Assembly: GCA_045613545.1 (NCBI GenBank)
Contig: JAZLBD010000006.1
Coordinates: 108,321 to 172,320 of the forward strand
Length of the DNA stretch: 64,000 nt
Reading direction: 5' to 3'
DNA from: Scatosoma sp045613545
Lineage (GTDB): Bacteria > Bacillota > Clostridia > Christensenellales > Borkfalkiaceae
Positions 17,836 through 24,823 of the stretch are shown here, piece after piece. The notes below the pieces were generated by a model that ran no database searches, was not told the origin of the DNA, and worked only from the letters and a program-made list of their open reading frames with translations. The position numbers and the translations under genes were made by a program. Position 1 is the stretch's first letter. Every line of letters begins with the position of its first letter.

Positions 17836-18849
17836 TTACTTGCCGAACTGCTCTAAAAACCGAACGTCGTTTTCGAATAGCGTTTTGATGTTGTTAATGC
17901 CGTATTTGAGCATAGCGATCCGTTCGACGCCCATACCAAACGCAAAGCCGGTATATTCATCGGGATCGACGCCACAATTTTCAAGCACGTGCCGATTCAC
18001 CATTCCCGCGCCAAGCACTTCTATCCAACCCGTTCCTTTACAAAGGCGACAACCCTTTCCGCCACATTCCGAACAACTTAAATCGACCTCTACGCTCGGC
18101 TCCGTGAACGGGAAGTAAGAGGGACGAAGTCGCACTTTCGTAGAAGAGGTGAACATCTTTTTTGCAAACTCGCCGAGCATCCCTTGCAGATCGCAAAGAG
18201 TGATCCCTTTATCGACGACCAAGCCTTCCATTTGATGGAACATCGGCGAATGGGTCGCGTCGTCGTCCGAGCGAAATACTCTACCGGGCGACAAAATTTT
18301 AATCGGCGGTTTCTCGTTTTCCATCACGCGGATTTGTCCTGCCGACGTCTGCGTGCGAAGAAGGAGATTAGGGGCAAGATAGAAGGTGTCTTGCATATCT
18401 CTAGCAGGGTGGTCTTGGGGAGTATTGAGCGCGGTGAAATTATAATAGTCCGTCTCGATTTCTGGACCCTCGAAGACCTTAAATCCCATTCCGCCGAAAA
18501 TTTCGATGAGCTGGTTTTTGACGAGGGTAATGGGATGCAACGCGCCTGCCTCGTATTTCCGACCGGGCATTGTGATATCCACCTTTTCCGACTCGTATTT
18601 TTTCGCCATTTCCTTTTCTCTAACGAGGGTGGCGCACTCGTCGAATAACGCTTCCATACTTTGCTTGAACTCGTTGACCATTTTCCCAAACGCGGGGCGG
18701 TCTTCCTTTGCCAAGTCTTTCATACCGCTCATTATCCCTTTGAGTTCGTTTTGGAAACGAAGCTTACATTCGTACAAGCCTCTGCTCGTTTCCGCATTTC
18801 GCGCCTCTAAACAAATCGTTTCTCGTAATTGATTGATTTTCTCTTGCAT
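17836..18849 (-). CDS. pheS: Phenylalanine-tRNA ligase alpha subunit
   Basis: The 337-residue alpha chain has an N-terminal coiled coil that contacts tRNA and a class II catalytic core. Motif 2 is visible as PGRVFRSDDDATHSPMFHQ-type sequence near 190 and motif 3 as GMGVERIAMLKYGI near 310. A CxxC pair (CSECGGKGCRLC) lies near 265. It activates phenylalanine. GGAGG lies seven bases before the ATG, immediately downstream of the T-box terminator, so expression should respond to uncharged tRNA-Phe. Confidence 0.97.
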   Translation of the reverse strand: MQEKINQLRETICLEARNAETSRGLYECKLRFQNELKGIMSGMKDLAKEDRPAFGKMVNEFKQSMEALFDECATLVREKEMAKKYESEKVDITMPGRKYEAGALHPITLVKNQLIEIFGGMGFKVFEGPEIETDYYNFTALNTPQDHPARDMQDTFYLAPNLLLRTQTSAGQIRVMENEKPPIKILSPGRVFRSDDDATHSPMFHQMEGLVVDKGITLCDLQGMLGEFAKKMFTSSTKVRLRPSYFPFTEPSVEVDLSCSECGGKGCRLCKGTGWIEVLGAGMVNRHVLENCGVDPDEYTGFAFGMGVERIAMLKYGINNIKTLFENDVRFLEQFGK

Positions 18850-19141
18850 ATATCTGCCTCCAATCCGTTCTTTTCAAAAATAAAAACCCCGTGGAATCTC
18901 TTCCACGGGGCGAATTTTATCGCTGTACCACCCGAATTCGTTCACGCGAATACGCGCAAACCTCGTATTTTGCTATAACGTGCAAACCACGGCGCTTGCT
19001 ACTTCCATTTTCACAAACACAACTCCAAAGGGAAAGGGCAATTCAACCATATCGCTCCTCTTTCAGCCTACGGGGGACGCTCTCTGTGGATACGGGGCTT
19101 TGAACACCCGACTTTATCATCGCTTTTACCTATTCAAATTT
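18850..19141 (-). ncRNA. T-box riboswitch of the pheST operon
   Basis: The minus-strand leader ends with the T-box sequence GGGTGGTACAGCG (plus 18921-18933), the antiterminator bulge that pairs with the free NCCA end of tRNA. It is flanked by CGAATT / AATTCG antiterminator arms and followed by the terminator. The upstream part carries an AGAGAG element and a long stem I including CCGTATC / GATATGG. The expected specifier is a Phe codon; the only UUC on the 3' side of stem I is at 19032-19034, and I could not fold it with certainty. Confidence 0.92.
18882..18910 (-). terminator. T-box regulated terminator of pheST
   Basis: CCCCGTGGAA and TTCCACGGGG form a perfect 10-bp stem with a four-base loop, followed by a T-rich run on the minus strand. 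It competes with the T-box antiterminator. Confidence 0.92.
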
Positions 19142-19147
19142 TCTCTT

Positions 19148-19176
19148 ATTATACCAATTTCCCTTGCTCTTGTCAA
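19148..19176 (-). promoter_or_regulatory. Promoter of the pheST T-box leader
   Basis: Perfect consensus TTGACA and TATAAT with a 17-bp spacer on the minus strand; transcription would start near 19141. Confidence 0.92.
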
Positions 19177-19195
19177 GGAAAAACGACCGCTTTTC

Positions 19196-19831
19196 TCAGC
19201 GAGTTTTCTTTTCAGCCAAAAGGTCGCGGATTTCTTCCAAAAGTCTGGTGTTCGCCATCTCTTTTTCTTTTGCGAGGCGTTCTTCTTCCGCCGCTTTTAC
19301 CGCAGCCTCCGCTTTCGCCTTTTCTTCCGCCTCTTGGAGCTCTAAGCGGTATTTTGCAATCGCTTCCTTTTTCTTGAGCCCGTCTTTGCGGTATTTTTTC
19401 ACCGCCACTTTTTCCGTGTCGATTTCCAATCTAAGCTTTTCGTTTGCTTCTTTGATGCGGTTGAACATTCTGACGATCGAGAAAAGCACGATGGCAATGA
19501 GCAAGAAGTTGATGATCGCCGAAACGAACGCGCCCCAATCGATATAAATGGACGAGGCAAGATCGAGTTCTTTGCCGATCACCGCGCCGCTCCCGTCTAA
19601 AACGTCCTTATACGCGGGCGAGAGCATCGTGATTACGCCCGTCAATCCCTCTTTCCCTAAAATAAGCGCGAGGAGGACGTTGATTAAAGGTTTTAAGACG
19701 TTGTTGGTAAGTGCGTTGACGATTCCCGTAAACGCACCGCCGACGATGACGCCGACTGCCATATCAAGGATATTGCCACGCGTGATAAATTTCTTGAATT
19801 CGCCGAAAAAGTTTTTTACTTTCTTCTTCAT
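19196..19831 (-). CDS. mscL: Large-conductance mechanosensitive channel with extended cytoplasmic segment
   Basis: The 211-residue protein has the MscL core: an amphipathic N-terminal helix (FFGEFKKFITRGNILDMAVGVIVGGAF), TM1 (about 18-46), a periplasmic loop and TM2 (about 96-120). The terminal bundle helix, TRLLEEIRDLLAEK, is typical. Between TM2 and that helix lies a charged, Lys/Glu/Ala-rich helical insert of roughly 60 residues, which explains why it is far longer than the usual 130-150 residues. The channel opens under membrane tension and protects from osmotic downshock. The start follows GGAGG by five bases and is preferred over an ATG four codons upstream. Confidence 0.93.
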   Translation of the reverse strand: MKKKVKNFFGEFKKFITRGNILDMAVGVIVGGAFTGIVNALTNNVLKPLINVLLALILGKEGLTGVITMLSPAYKDVLDGSGAVIGKELDLASSIYIDWGAFVSAIINFLLIAIVLFSIVRMFNRIKEANEKLRLEIDTEKVAVKKYRKDGLKKKEAIAKYRLELQEAEEKAKAEAAVKAAEEERLAKEKEMANTRLLEEIRDLLAEKKTR

Positions 19832-19849
19832 ACGTACCTCCAATAAAAA

Positions 19850-19876
19850 ATAGGGGTAAATCCCTTTTACCCCTAT
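19850..19876 (-). terminator. Hairpin ending the nth-side operon and opening the mscL leader
   Basis: ATAGGGGTAAA and TTTACCCCTAT form an 11-bp stem with a five-base loop; six T follow on the minus strand. It can stop transcripts arriving from the CotF-like gene, 48 bp upstream. The predicted mscL transcript starts inside it. Confidence 0.75.
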
Positions 19877-19885
19877 ATTATAGCA
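19877..19885 (-). promoter_or_regulatory. Extended -10 promoter of mscL
   Basis: TGCTATAAT on the minus strand is a perfect extended -10. No good -35 lies 17 bp upstream; a TTGACT is 22 bp away. The start would be near 19870. Confidence 0.55.
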
Positions 19886-19924
19886 CGATTTTTTTGAAAA
19901 GTATAGTCAATTGCAAAGATTTTT

Positions 19925-20143
19925 TTATTTTTTCGACTCTTCTTTACCGTCTATCAATTTTTGCACGCGAGACCAATCGTCTAGCGTTTGGATGAGCAAC
20001 TCTTTCACGGTATTTCTCTCTTCCGTTCGCGTCGCGCGTGCGAACCTTTCGATATACGCCAAAGCGAGCCCTTTTTCCGCCAAACACACGTCTTGCAAGC
20101 TATCTTTTTCGTTGAGCGTGATTTCCCGTTTATCTTGTTTCAT
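19925..20143 (-). CDS. Small CotF-like (spore coat F family-like) helical protein
   Basis: The 72-residue protein is helical and begins MKQDKREITLNEKDSLQDVCLAEKG-type sequence. LNEKDSLQDV and the following EK...AY resemble the start of CotF-like, ferritin-related coat proteins (COG5577) of Clostridia, where Asp-Glu-rich helices open with a similar EKD.LQD pattern. It is shorter than typical members, so the family call is tentative. Its ATG overlaps the stop of the small gene upstream (ATGA), and a terminator lies 48 bp downstream. Whether this organism sporulates cannot be decided here. Confidence 0.6.
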   Translation of the reverse strand: MKQDKREITLNEKDSLQDVCLAEKGLALAYIERFARATRTEERNTVKELLIQTLDDWSRVQKLIDGKEESKK

Positions 20144-20319
20144 TGCTCGTCCTCCTCTTCGCCCAGCCACTTTTTCTTTCTTTCTGCGTGGCGGACGGAT
20201 AACAGTTCCATCTCTTCCGCCAGAAAAGGGTCCGTCAATAGACGAGAATAAATTTTTGTTTTCTTTTCCAGCAAATCCTCCAAAAGGTAAACGCCTTTAC
20301 ATTCTTTTTCTTTCGCCAT
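20140..20319 (-). CDS. Small protein of unknown function (59 aa)
   Basis: I do not recognise this protein. It is short, highly charged and helical, with an EDLLEKKTKIYSRLL segment and an acidic tail (GEEEDEQ). The ATG at 20319 follows GGGAGG by five bases; that binding site lies inside a 10-bp hairpin (20322-20365). It is translationally coupled to the CotF-like gene, suggesting the two proteins act together. It begins 50 bp after nth. Confidence 0.7.
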   Translation of the reverse strand: MAKEKECKGVYLLEDLLEKKTKIYSRLLTDPFLAEEMELLSVRHAERKKKWLGEEEDEQ

Positions 20320-20321
20320 AA

Positions 20322-20365
20322 AAACCTCCCTGTCACATCCAAGTATGGGCAATGTAGGGAGGTTT
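20322..20365 (-). promoter_or_regulatory. Hairpin covering the ribosome binding site of the 59-aa gene
   Basis: On the minus strand AAACCTCCCT pairs with AGGGAGGTTT across a 24-base loop. The second arm contains the GGGAGG binding site of the gene starting at 20319. Five T follow, so a weak terminator role after nth is also possible. Confidence 0.6.
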
Positions 20366-20369
20366 ATAC

Positions 20370-21002
20370 TCATTTTTTCTTTTTATAATAGTCGCAAAGA
20401 GTGGAAAGCGGACAGTCCTCGCAACTCGGTTTTTGCGCGTGGCATACCCGTCTGCCGTGATAGATGAGCCAATGGTGCGCTTTCGACCAATCCTTTTTCG
20501 CAATCGCTCGGTTGAGCCCTATCTCCACTTCCTTTGGAGTTTTTCCTCTGGAAAGTCCCAAGCGATTGCTCACGCGAAACACGTGCGTATCTACGGCAAT
20601 AGCGTCCCCGCCGAACGCCACGGAATACACGACGTTCGCCGTCTTTTTCCCCACGCCCGCAAGGCTCATAAGCTCCTTGACCGTTTGGGGAACTTGCCCC
20701 GAAAATCGCTCGATAATATCGCGCGAAGCGGATAAGATATGCTCTGCTTTCGAGCGGTATAATCCGCAGGAAAAGATATACCTTTCCAGTTCTTCTTGCG
20801 AAAGGGAGACGAGCGTTTCGGGAGTGTTATACCTCTCGAAAAGCGCCCTCGTCACTTTGTTCACTCGCTCGTCCGTGCACTGCGCCGAAAGGATCACCGC
20901 CACGAGGAGTTCAAAAGGCGTCGAATATACGAGTGCCGGTTTCGCCTCGGGATAGAGGGCGGATAAAATTTTGATCGCTTGCTGTTTTTCTATCTTATTC
21001 AT
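20370..21002 (-). CDS. nth: Endonuclease III
   Basis: The 210-residue protein is a helix-hairpin-helix DNA glycosylase/AP lyase. The HhH with catalytic Lys region is LAGVGKKTANVV near 113 and the catalytic Asp lies in AVDTHVFRVSNRLG near 138. The C-terminal [4Fe-4S] loop is intact, CHAQKPSCEDCPLSTLC (C-x6-C-x2-C-x5-C). It removes oxidised pyrimidines. The start at 21002 gives the standard length of about 211; a longer frame to 21050 adds an unrelated leader and passes a TATA-like sequence. Confidence 0.96.
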   Translation of the reverse strand: MNKIEKQQAIKILSALYPEAKPALVYSTPFELLVAVILSAQCTDERVNKVTRALFERYNTPETLVSLSQEELERYIFSCGLYRSKAEHILSASRDIIERFSGQVPQTVKELMSLAGVGKKTANVVYSVAFGGDAIAVDTHVFRVSNRLGLSRGKTPKEVEIGLNRAIAKKDWSKAHHWLIYHGRRVCHAQKPSCEDCPLSTLCDYYKKKK

Positions 21003-21070
21003 ATCTCTAAATACCAACCTTTCTATGCGATCATTATACCATATAGCCAAGAAAAAGACAAGTGTTTCTA

Positions 21071-21100
21071 AAAAAATTGCGCACCGACATCGGTGCGCAA
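21071..21100 (-). terminator. Terminator of the DUF3343 gene
   Basis: TTGCGCACCG and CGGTGCGCAA form a 10-bp GC-rich stem with a four-base loop, followed on the minus strand by six T, five bases after the stop at 21105. Confidence 0.9.
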
Positions 21101-21104
21101 ACGA

Positions 21105-21359
21105 TTAATATGGCAAAAACGCAAGTCGTCCAGACGAGTAATCCGCCCTATACAACCCCTTAAAGGAGGAATACCGCTTCATCGACAGTACCGCTTTTGC
21201 TTTTGTAAGTTGCGACGCCAGAATTTTCGCGCACAAACCGCACCCTATTTTTGCCTCTTTCGGCGTCGGCGCCGTCTGTACGATTACCCCGTACCGCTTC
21301 AAGCTCGACACGAAATCCATACATTGCGTCCGTGATCGAAAAACCGCTAAAATCATCAT
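21105..21359 (-). CDS. DUF3343 putative Se/S carrier-like protein
   Basis: The 84-residue protein matches DUF3343: an N-terminal strand with FRSRTQCMDF, central VIVQTAPTPKEAKIGCGLC and a C-terminal helix. The Cys pair in GCGLC resembles the conserved cysteine region of this family, related to the YedF C-terminal domain and often found with selenium genes. It is divergent from, and only 58 bp away from, a cysteine desulfurase-like gene, which supports a role in sulfur or selenium handling. GGGAGG lies five bases before the ATG. It has its own terminator. Confidence 0.8.
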   Translation of the reverse strand: MMILAVFRSRTQCMDFVSSLKRYGVIVQTAPTPKEAKIGCGLCAKILASQLTKAKAVLSMKRYSSFKGLYRADYSSGRLAFLPY

Positions 21360-21417
21360 ATAAGCCTCCCTTTCGGAATAGTATATTTTATGAAAATTTT
21401 TGGAAAGTGGTGAGGTT

Positions 21418-22533
21418 ATGATCTATTTCGATAATGCCGCAACGGGTGGCGAAAAACCCGACAACGTGCTTTGCGCCGTCGAGGGCGCGATCCGTTTTTG
21501 CGCAAACCCCGGACGAAGCGGACACAAACTCTCCGTCGCGTGCGCAGAGCAAGTGTTTCTTGCAAGAAAAGAACTCTCGGAGTATTTCGACGGGTACGGA
21601 GAAGAGAGGGTCGTCTTTACGAAAAATTGCACCGAGGCGCTCAATATCGCTACGTTTGGTTGTCTTAAAAAAGGTGACCACGTGCTCACATGCGCGCTTG
21701 AACATAACTCCGTCCTCCGTCCCCTCGAAGAAGGGAAAAAATTCGGAATTTCTTACACGGTTTGTCCGCTAAACGAGTCGGGAAACATCGATCCCGATCT
21801 GTTTTTATCGTTCGTACAACCCTCCACGAAAATGGTCGTACTCACTTCGGCGTCGAACGTGACGGGCGCGATTCCTCCGCTTGTGGAAATTAAAAAACGC
21901 CTACCTCCGTCTGTCCTTTTATGCGTGGACGGGGCGCAAGGCGGGGGACATATTCCCTTACCTATGAAAGAGTACGGGATAGACCTACTCGCCTTGGCGG
22001 GACACAAAGGGCTTTACGGCATACAAGGAAGCGGAGCGCTTTTATTTTCCGAGCGCGTTTCCCCTCGCCCGATCCTTTTCGGCGGAACGGGAAGCGAGAG
22101 CTTTTCCCTTGCGATGCCCGAATTTTACCCCGACCGTTTAGAGGCAGGCACCCTCAACTATCCGGCGATCGTGTCCCTTTTAGAAGGGATACGATACCTA
22201 AAAATAAACGGCGAAAAGAACGCAAAAACGCTATGTTTTTATACGGACTATCTCCTCAAAAAACTCGCTTCGCTTCGTAGTTTTACCGTCTATTCTCGCC
22301 CCAATCCGTGCGGAATCGTAAGCTTTGCCCACGCGCGTATGCAATCGGAAGAACTTGCCTTCTTGCTTTCCGAAAAGCACGGGATCGCCGTGCGAGGCGG
22401 ACTGCACTGCGCACCCCTTGCTCATACCGCCCTCAAAACGGCGGAAAACGGACTTGTGCGCGTGAGCTTTTCGCCGTTCAACCGTTTATGGGAAATCGAC
22501 GAGCTATATACGGCGCTTACTACCTACGACTAA
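21418..22533 (+). CDS. Class V aminotransferase, cysteine desulfurase family (EF2568-like)
   Basis: The 371-residue PLP enzyme begins MIYFDNAATG, typical of the cysteine-desulfurase-like group first noted beside selenium genes (TIGR01977 type). The PLP-lysine lies in ALAGHKGLYGIQGSG near 200, the PLP-ring histidine in CALEHNSVLRPL near 105 and the substrate cysteine is probably that in GLHCAPLAH near 340. It likely releases S or Se from cysteine or selenocysteine. ATG at 21418 is favoured over an in-frame TTG at 21400; the GTGAGG just upstream is closely spaced. It is divergent from the DUF3343 gene, and its stop overlaps the convergent gene by four bases. Confidence 0.85.
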   Translation: MIYFDNAATGGEKPDNVLCAVEGAIRFCANPGRSGHKLSVACAEQVFLARKELSEYFDGYGEERVVFTKNCTEALNIATFGCLKKGDHVLTCALEHNSVLRPLEEGKKFGISYTVCPLNESGNIDPDLFLSFVQPSTKMVVLTSASNVTGAIPPLVEIKKRLPPSVLLCVDGAQGGGHIPLPMKEYGIDLLALAGHKGLYGIQGSGALLFSERVSPRPILFGGTGSESFSLAMPEFYPDRLEAGTLNYPAIVSLLEGIRYLKINGEKNAKTLCFYTDYLLKKLASLRSFTVYSRPNPCGIVSFAHARMQSEELAFLLSEKHGIAVRGGLHCAPLAHTALKTAENGLVRVSFSPFNRLWEIDELYTALTTYD

Positions 22534-22784
22534 ATTTCCTTTAATTTTTTGACGACTTCTTCCAGTTTTTTTCGTTCTCTGCCCGAAAGCATCGGGGAAA
22601 ACTGGCGGTAAAATTCGTCGATTTCCGCGTTCGAAAGGGTACCTGCCCGTTTGCTTTTTTCCGCCTCGCGTAAAATTTCTTTGAGCATAGAGGCGCTACT
22701 CTTCCCTTGCCAAGCGGACGCCATTTGCTTCGTCAAATCGCTTGCATTCATCGTTTGTGCGCTATATTTCTTAAAACTACGCAT
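22530..22784 (-). CDS. Small helical protein of unknown function (84 aa)
   Basis: I do not recognise a family. The protein is basic and helical, with Lys-rich termini and a central SNAEIDEFYRQFSPMLSGRER segment followed by a Lys/Glu heptad tail. The ATG at 22784 follows GGGAGG by seven bases; another ATG two codons earlier is too close to it. It is divergent from the 92-residue unknown gene and convergent with the desulfurase, overlapping its stop by four bases. A TATAAT on the minus strand at 22802-22807 may be its -10. No signal peptide or membrane segment is seen. Confidence 0.75.
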   Translation of the reverse strand: MRSFKKYSAQTMNASDLTKQMASAWQGKSSASMLKEILREAEKSKRAGTLSNAEIDEFYRQFSPMLSGRERKKLEEVVKKLKEI

Positions 22785-22853
22785 AAACATTCCTCCCTGC
22801 CATTATACTATTCTCTCCACACCCTTTTTGCCACTTCGCTCATAGGATATAGT

Positions 22854-23132
22854 ATGGAAATTTTAGCCCTTTTTCTTTTATACATACTCTCGCAAAACCC
22901 CGAATTCCCCCAAAGGGTACAACCGATCGTGCAGAGCTTGAAAAATTCCGAACATATGCTACGGTTTATGAACGATCTGTCCTCTTTCTCCACCCTTTTC
23001 GACGAAAAAAAAGATTCGCCGAAAAAAGGCGAATCTAAAAAAGACGACGCAAAAAAACCGCAACCCCCGTTGCAAGGGATTGCGGACGACTTTATCCAAG
23101 AGTGTTTGAAAAAATATCTAAAAAAAGATTGA
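22854..23132 (+). CDS. Small protein with hydrophobic N-terminus, unknown function (92 aa)
   Basis: I do not recognise this gene. The first 13 residues are hydrophobic (MEILALFLLYILS) and may anchor it to the membrane or pack as a helix. The middle is polar, with LKNSEHMLRFMNDLSSF. A Lys/Asp-rich linker (about 55-75) leads to a C-terminal helix ending in YLKKD. The ATG follows AGGAT at a workable distance. It is divergent from the 84-residue unknown and its stop codon abuts the stop of the convergent SDR gene, so there is no room for a terminator between them. Confidence 0.7.
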   Translation: MEILALFLLYILSQNPEFPQRVQPIVQSLKNSEHMLRFMNDLSSFSTLFDEKKDSPKKGESKKDDAKKPQPPLQGIADDFIQECLKKYLKKD

Positions 23133-23846
23133 TCACACGATGGAAAAACCGCCGTTTACGGGCAGGTCAATCCCCGTCACGTACTCATTTTCTTCCAAGA
23201 ACAGCACCGCGGACGCGACGTCCTCGCCGACGCCTTCCCGTCCCATCGGGATTTCTTGCAAAATCGCGATTTTCTCTTCGCTCGAATACCCGTCGTGCAT
23301 ACGCGTTGCAATCACGCCGGGGGATACGGCGCACACGCGAATACCCGAATACCCAAGCTCTTTCGCGAGCGATTTCGTAAACCCAAGCACTGCCGATTTC
23401 GTAGCGGAATATCCACTTTCACAGCTCGCGCCCACTTCTCCCCAAACAGAGGAAATATTGACGATGAGTCCGCTATGATGGGAGAGCATTTTCTTCACCG
23501 CTTCCCTCGAACAGAGGAACACCCCCTCCACGTTGACGGAAAACAATCGTTTCCACTCGGCAAGCGTGGTGTCTTGCACTTGCTTGATCAAGGAAATTCC
23601 GGCGTTGTTGACAAGCACGTCCAATCGCTCGATCGAGGCAAACAGAGCGCAAATTTCCTCCTCGCTCGTCACGTCCGCCTTTCGGACGGTCAAGCCCTCT
23701 TTTTCCGCCACTTTCGCGCTTTCTTCGTCCTTGGAATAGGTGACGATCACGCTATACCCCTTTTTTAAAAATGCTTTTGCGATCGCAAGGCCGATCCCAC
23801 GAACACCGCCCGTGACAAGGACGGTCTTTTTTCTTTGCTCGGACAT
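23133..23846 (-). CDS. Short-chain dehydrogenase/reductase, FabG-like
   Basis: The 237-residue protein is a classical SDR. The cofactor motif is VTGGVRGIGLAIAKAF (residues 11-26), the NAG motif is LVNNAGIS near 81, and the catalytic triad includes Ser in VNISSVWG and Tyr/Lys in YSATKSAVLG near 148. The fold would bind NAD(P)H and reduce a keto group, as FabG does. It starts four bases after aroK at the end of the aromatic operon, but no shikimate step needs a second reductase, so it may just share the transcript. Substrate unknown. Confidence 0.88.
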   Translation of the reverse strand: MSEQRKKTVLVTGGVRGIGLAIAKAFLKKGYSVIVTYSKDEESAKVAEKEGLTVRKADVTSEEEICALFASIERLDVLVNNAGISLIKQVQDTTLAEWKRLFSVNVEGVFLCSREAVKKMLSHHSGLIVNISSVWGEVGASCESGYSATKSAVLGFTKSLAKELGYSGIRVCAVSPGVIATRMHDGYSSEEKIAILQEIPMGREGVGEDVASAVLFLEENEYVTGIDLPVNGGFSIV

Positions 23847-23849
23847 ATT

Positions 23850-24374
23850 TTATTTTCCTTCTTCCTGTTTTATTTGCAATAAATCCACGATTTGTTTGGC
23901 TATAGATACCGCGTTCCCCTCGTCTACGTCCACGATATAATCAGCAACCTTTTCATACACGGGCGTACGCTCTTCCATCAAATCTTTTAATCGTCCTGCA
24001 ACCAAGTTCGATTGCACCTGTAAAAGCGGTCGATCTTCGTAGATTTTGAGCCTTCCCACGAGCGTTTCCAGTTTCGCGCGCAAAAAGACGATCTTTCCGT
24101 TCTTTTTCAAAATTTCGTTGTTTTTTTCGCGAAGGACAAGCCCACCGCCCGTCGAGATGACGAGCCCGTCTTTCCCCTCGAACTGCTCGATAAGTTCCGT
24201 TTCCAAACGGCGGAAGTATTCCTCGCCGTAATATTCGAATAAATCGGAAATCGCGCCGTGCTTTTCCGTAATCATTTGATCGGTGTCACACCAAAGCCGA
24301 CCGGTAAGTTTTGCGATGTTTACCCCAATCGTCGTCTTCCCTGCGCCCATCATTCCACACAAAATAACGTTCAT
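23850..24374 (-). CDS. aroK: Shikimate kinase
   Basis: The 174-residue P-loop kinase starts MNVILCGMMGAGKTTIG, with Walker A at GMMGAGKTT. The shikimate-binding Asp/Arg block is CDTDQMI and FRRLETEL, and the STGGGLVLR motif is present near 78. The lid carries Arg in YEDRPLL. It phosphorylates shikimate to shikimate-3-phosphate. ATG at 24374 lies after GAGAGGG; a longer frame has no support and would overrun aroQ. It lies between aroQ and the SDR in the aro operon. Confidence 0.95.
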   Translation of the reverse strand: MNVILCGMMGAGKTTIGVNIAKLTGRLWCDTDQMITEKHGAISDLFEYYGEEYFRRLETELIEQFEGKDGLVISTGGGLVLREKNNEILKKNGKIVFLRAKLETLVGRLKIYEDRPLLQVQSNLVAGRLKDLMEERTPVYEKVADYIVDVDEGNAVSIAKQIVDLLQIKQEEGK

Positions 24375-24388
24375 TTTCCCCTCTCCCG

Positions 24389-24823
24389 TTATACTTTTGT
24401 TTTGAGCCCGCAAATGCCTGCTAAATAACTCCCTGCTCCAAACCCACAAACCGCGCCCTGGCAAACGTCCGTCAACACGCTGTACGCGCGGAACGGCTCT
24501 CTTGCAAATACGTTGGACAAATGCACTTCCACCACGGGGATATCAATCGCCTTGATCGCGTCGCGAATCGCGTAGCTATAATGGGTGTACGCGCCTGCGT
24601 TGAGCAAGATTCCGTCGCATTCTTTCTCTAAAAACGCTCGGTGGAGTCGATCGCAAATCTCCCCTTCAACGTTCGACTGCCAAAAGGTAATTTCGTCTCC
24701 CCAACTCTCCACTTGTTTTCGGATTTTTTCGTTAATTGTTTCCAAATCGTCCCTGCCGTACGTCGATACCTCTCGAACGCCCGTCAAATTCAAGTTTGCT
24801 CCGTTAATCACGAGAAATTTCAT
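24389..24823 (-). CDS. aroQ: Type II 3-dehydroquinate dehydratase
   Basis: The 144-residue protein opens MKFLVINGANLNLTGVRE, the type II signature with the catalytic Tyr in the following VSTYG loop. NAGAYTHYSYAIRDAI and the catalytic-histidine region VEVHLSNVFAREPFRAYS follow. It dehydrates 3-dehydroquinate to 3-dehydroshikimate and normally forms dodecamers. AGGAG lies seven bases before the ATG. The gene overlaps the end of aroE by 20 bp. Confidence 0.95.
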   Translation of the reverse strand: MKFLVINGANLNLTGVREVSTYGRDDLETINEKIRKQVESWGDEITFWQSNVEGEICDRLHRAFLEKECDGILLNAGAYTHYSYAIRDAIKAIDIPVVEVHLSNVFAREPFRAYSVLTDVCQGAVCGFGAGSYLAGICGLKTKV

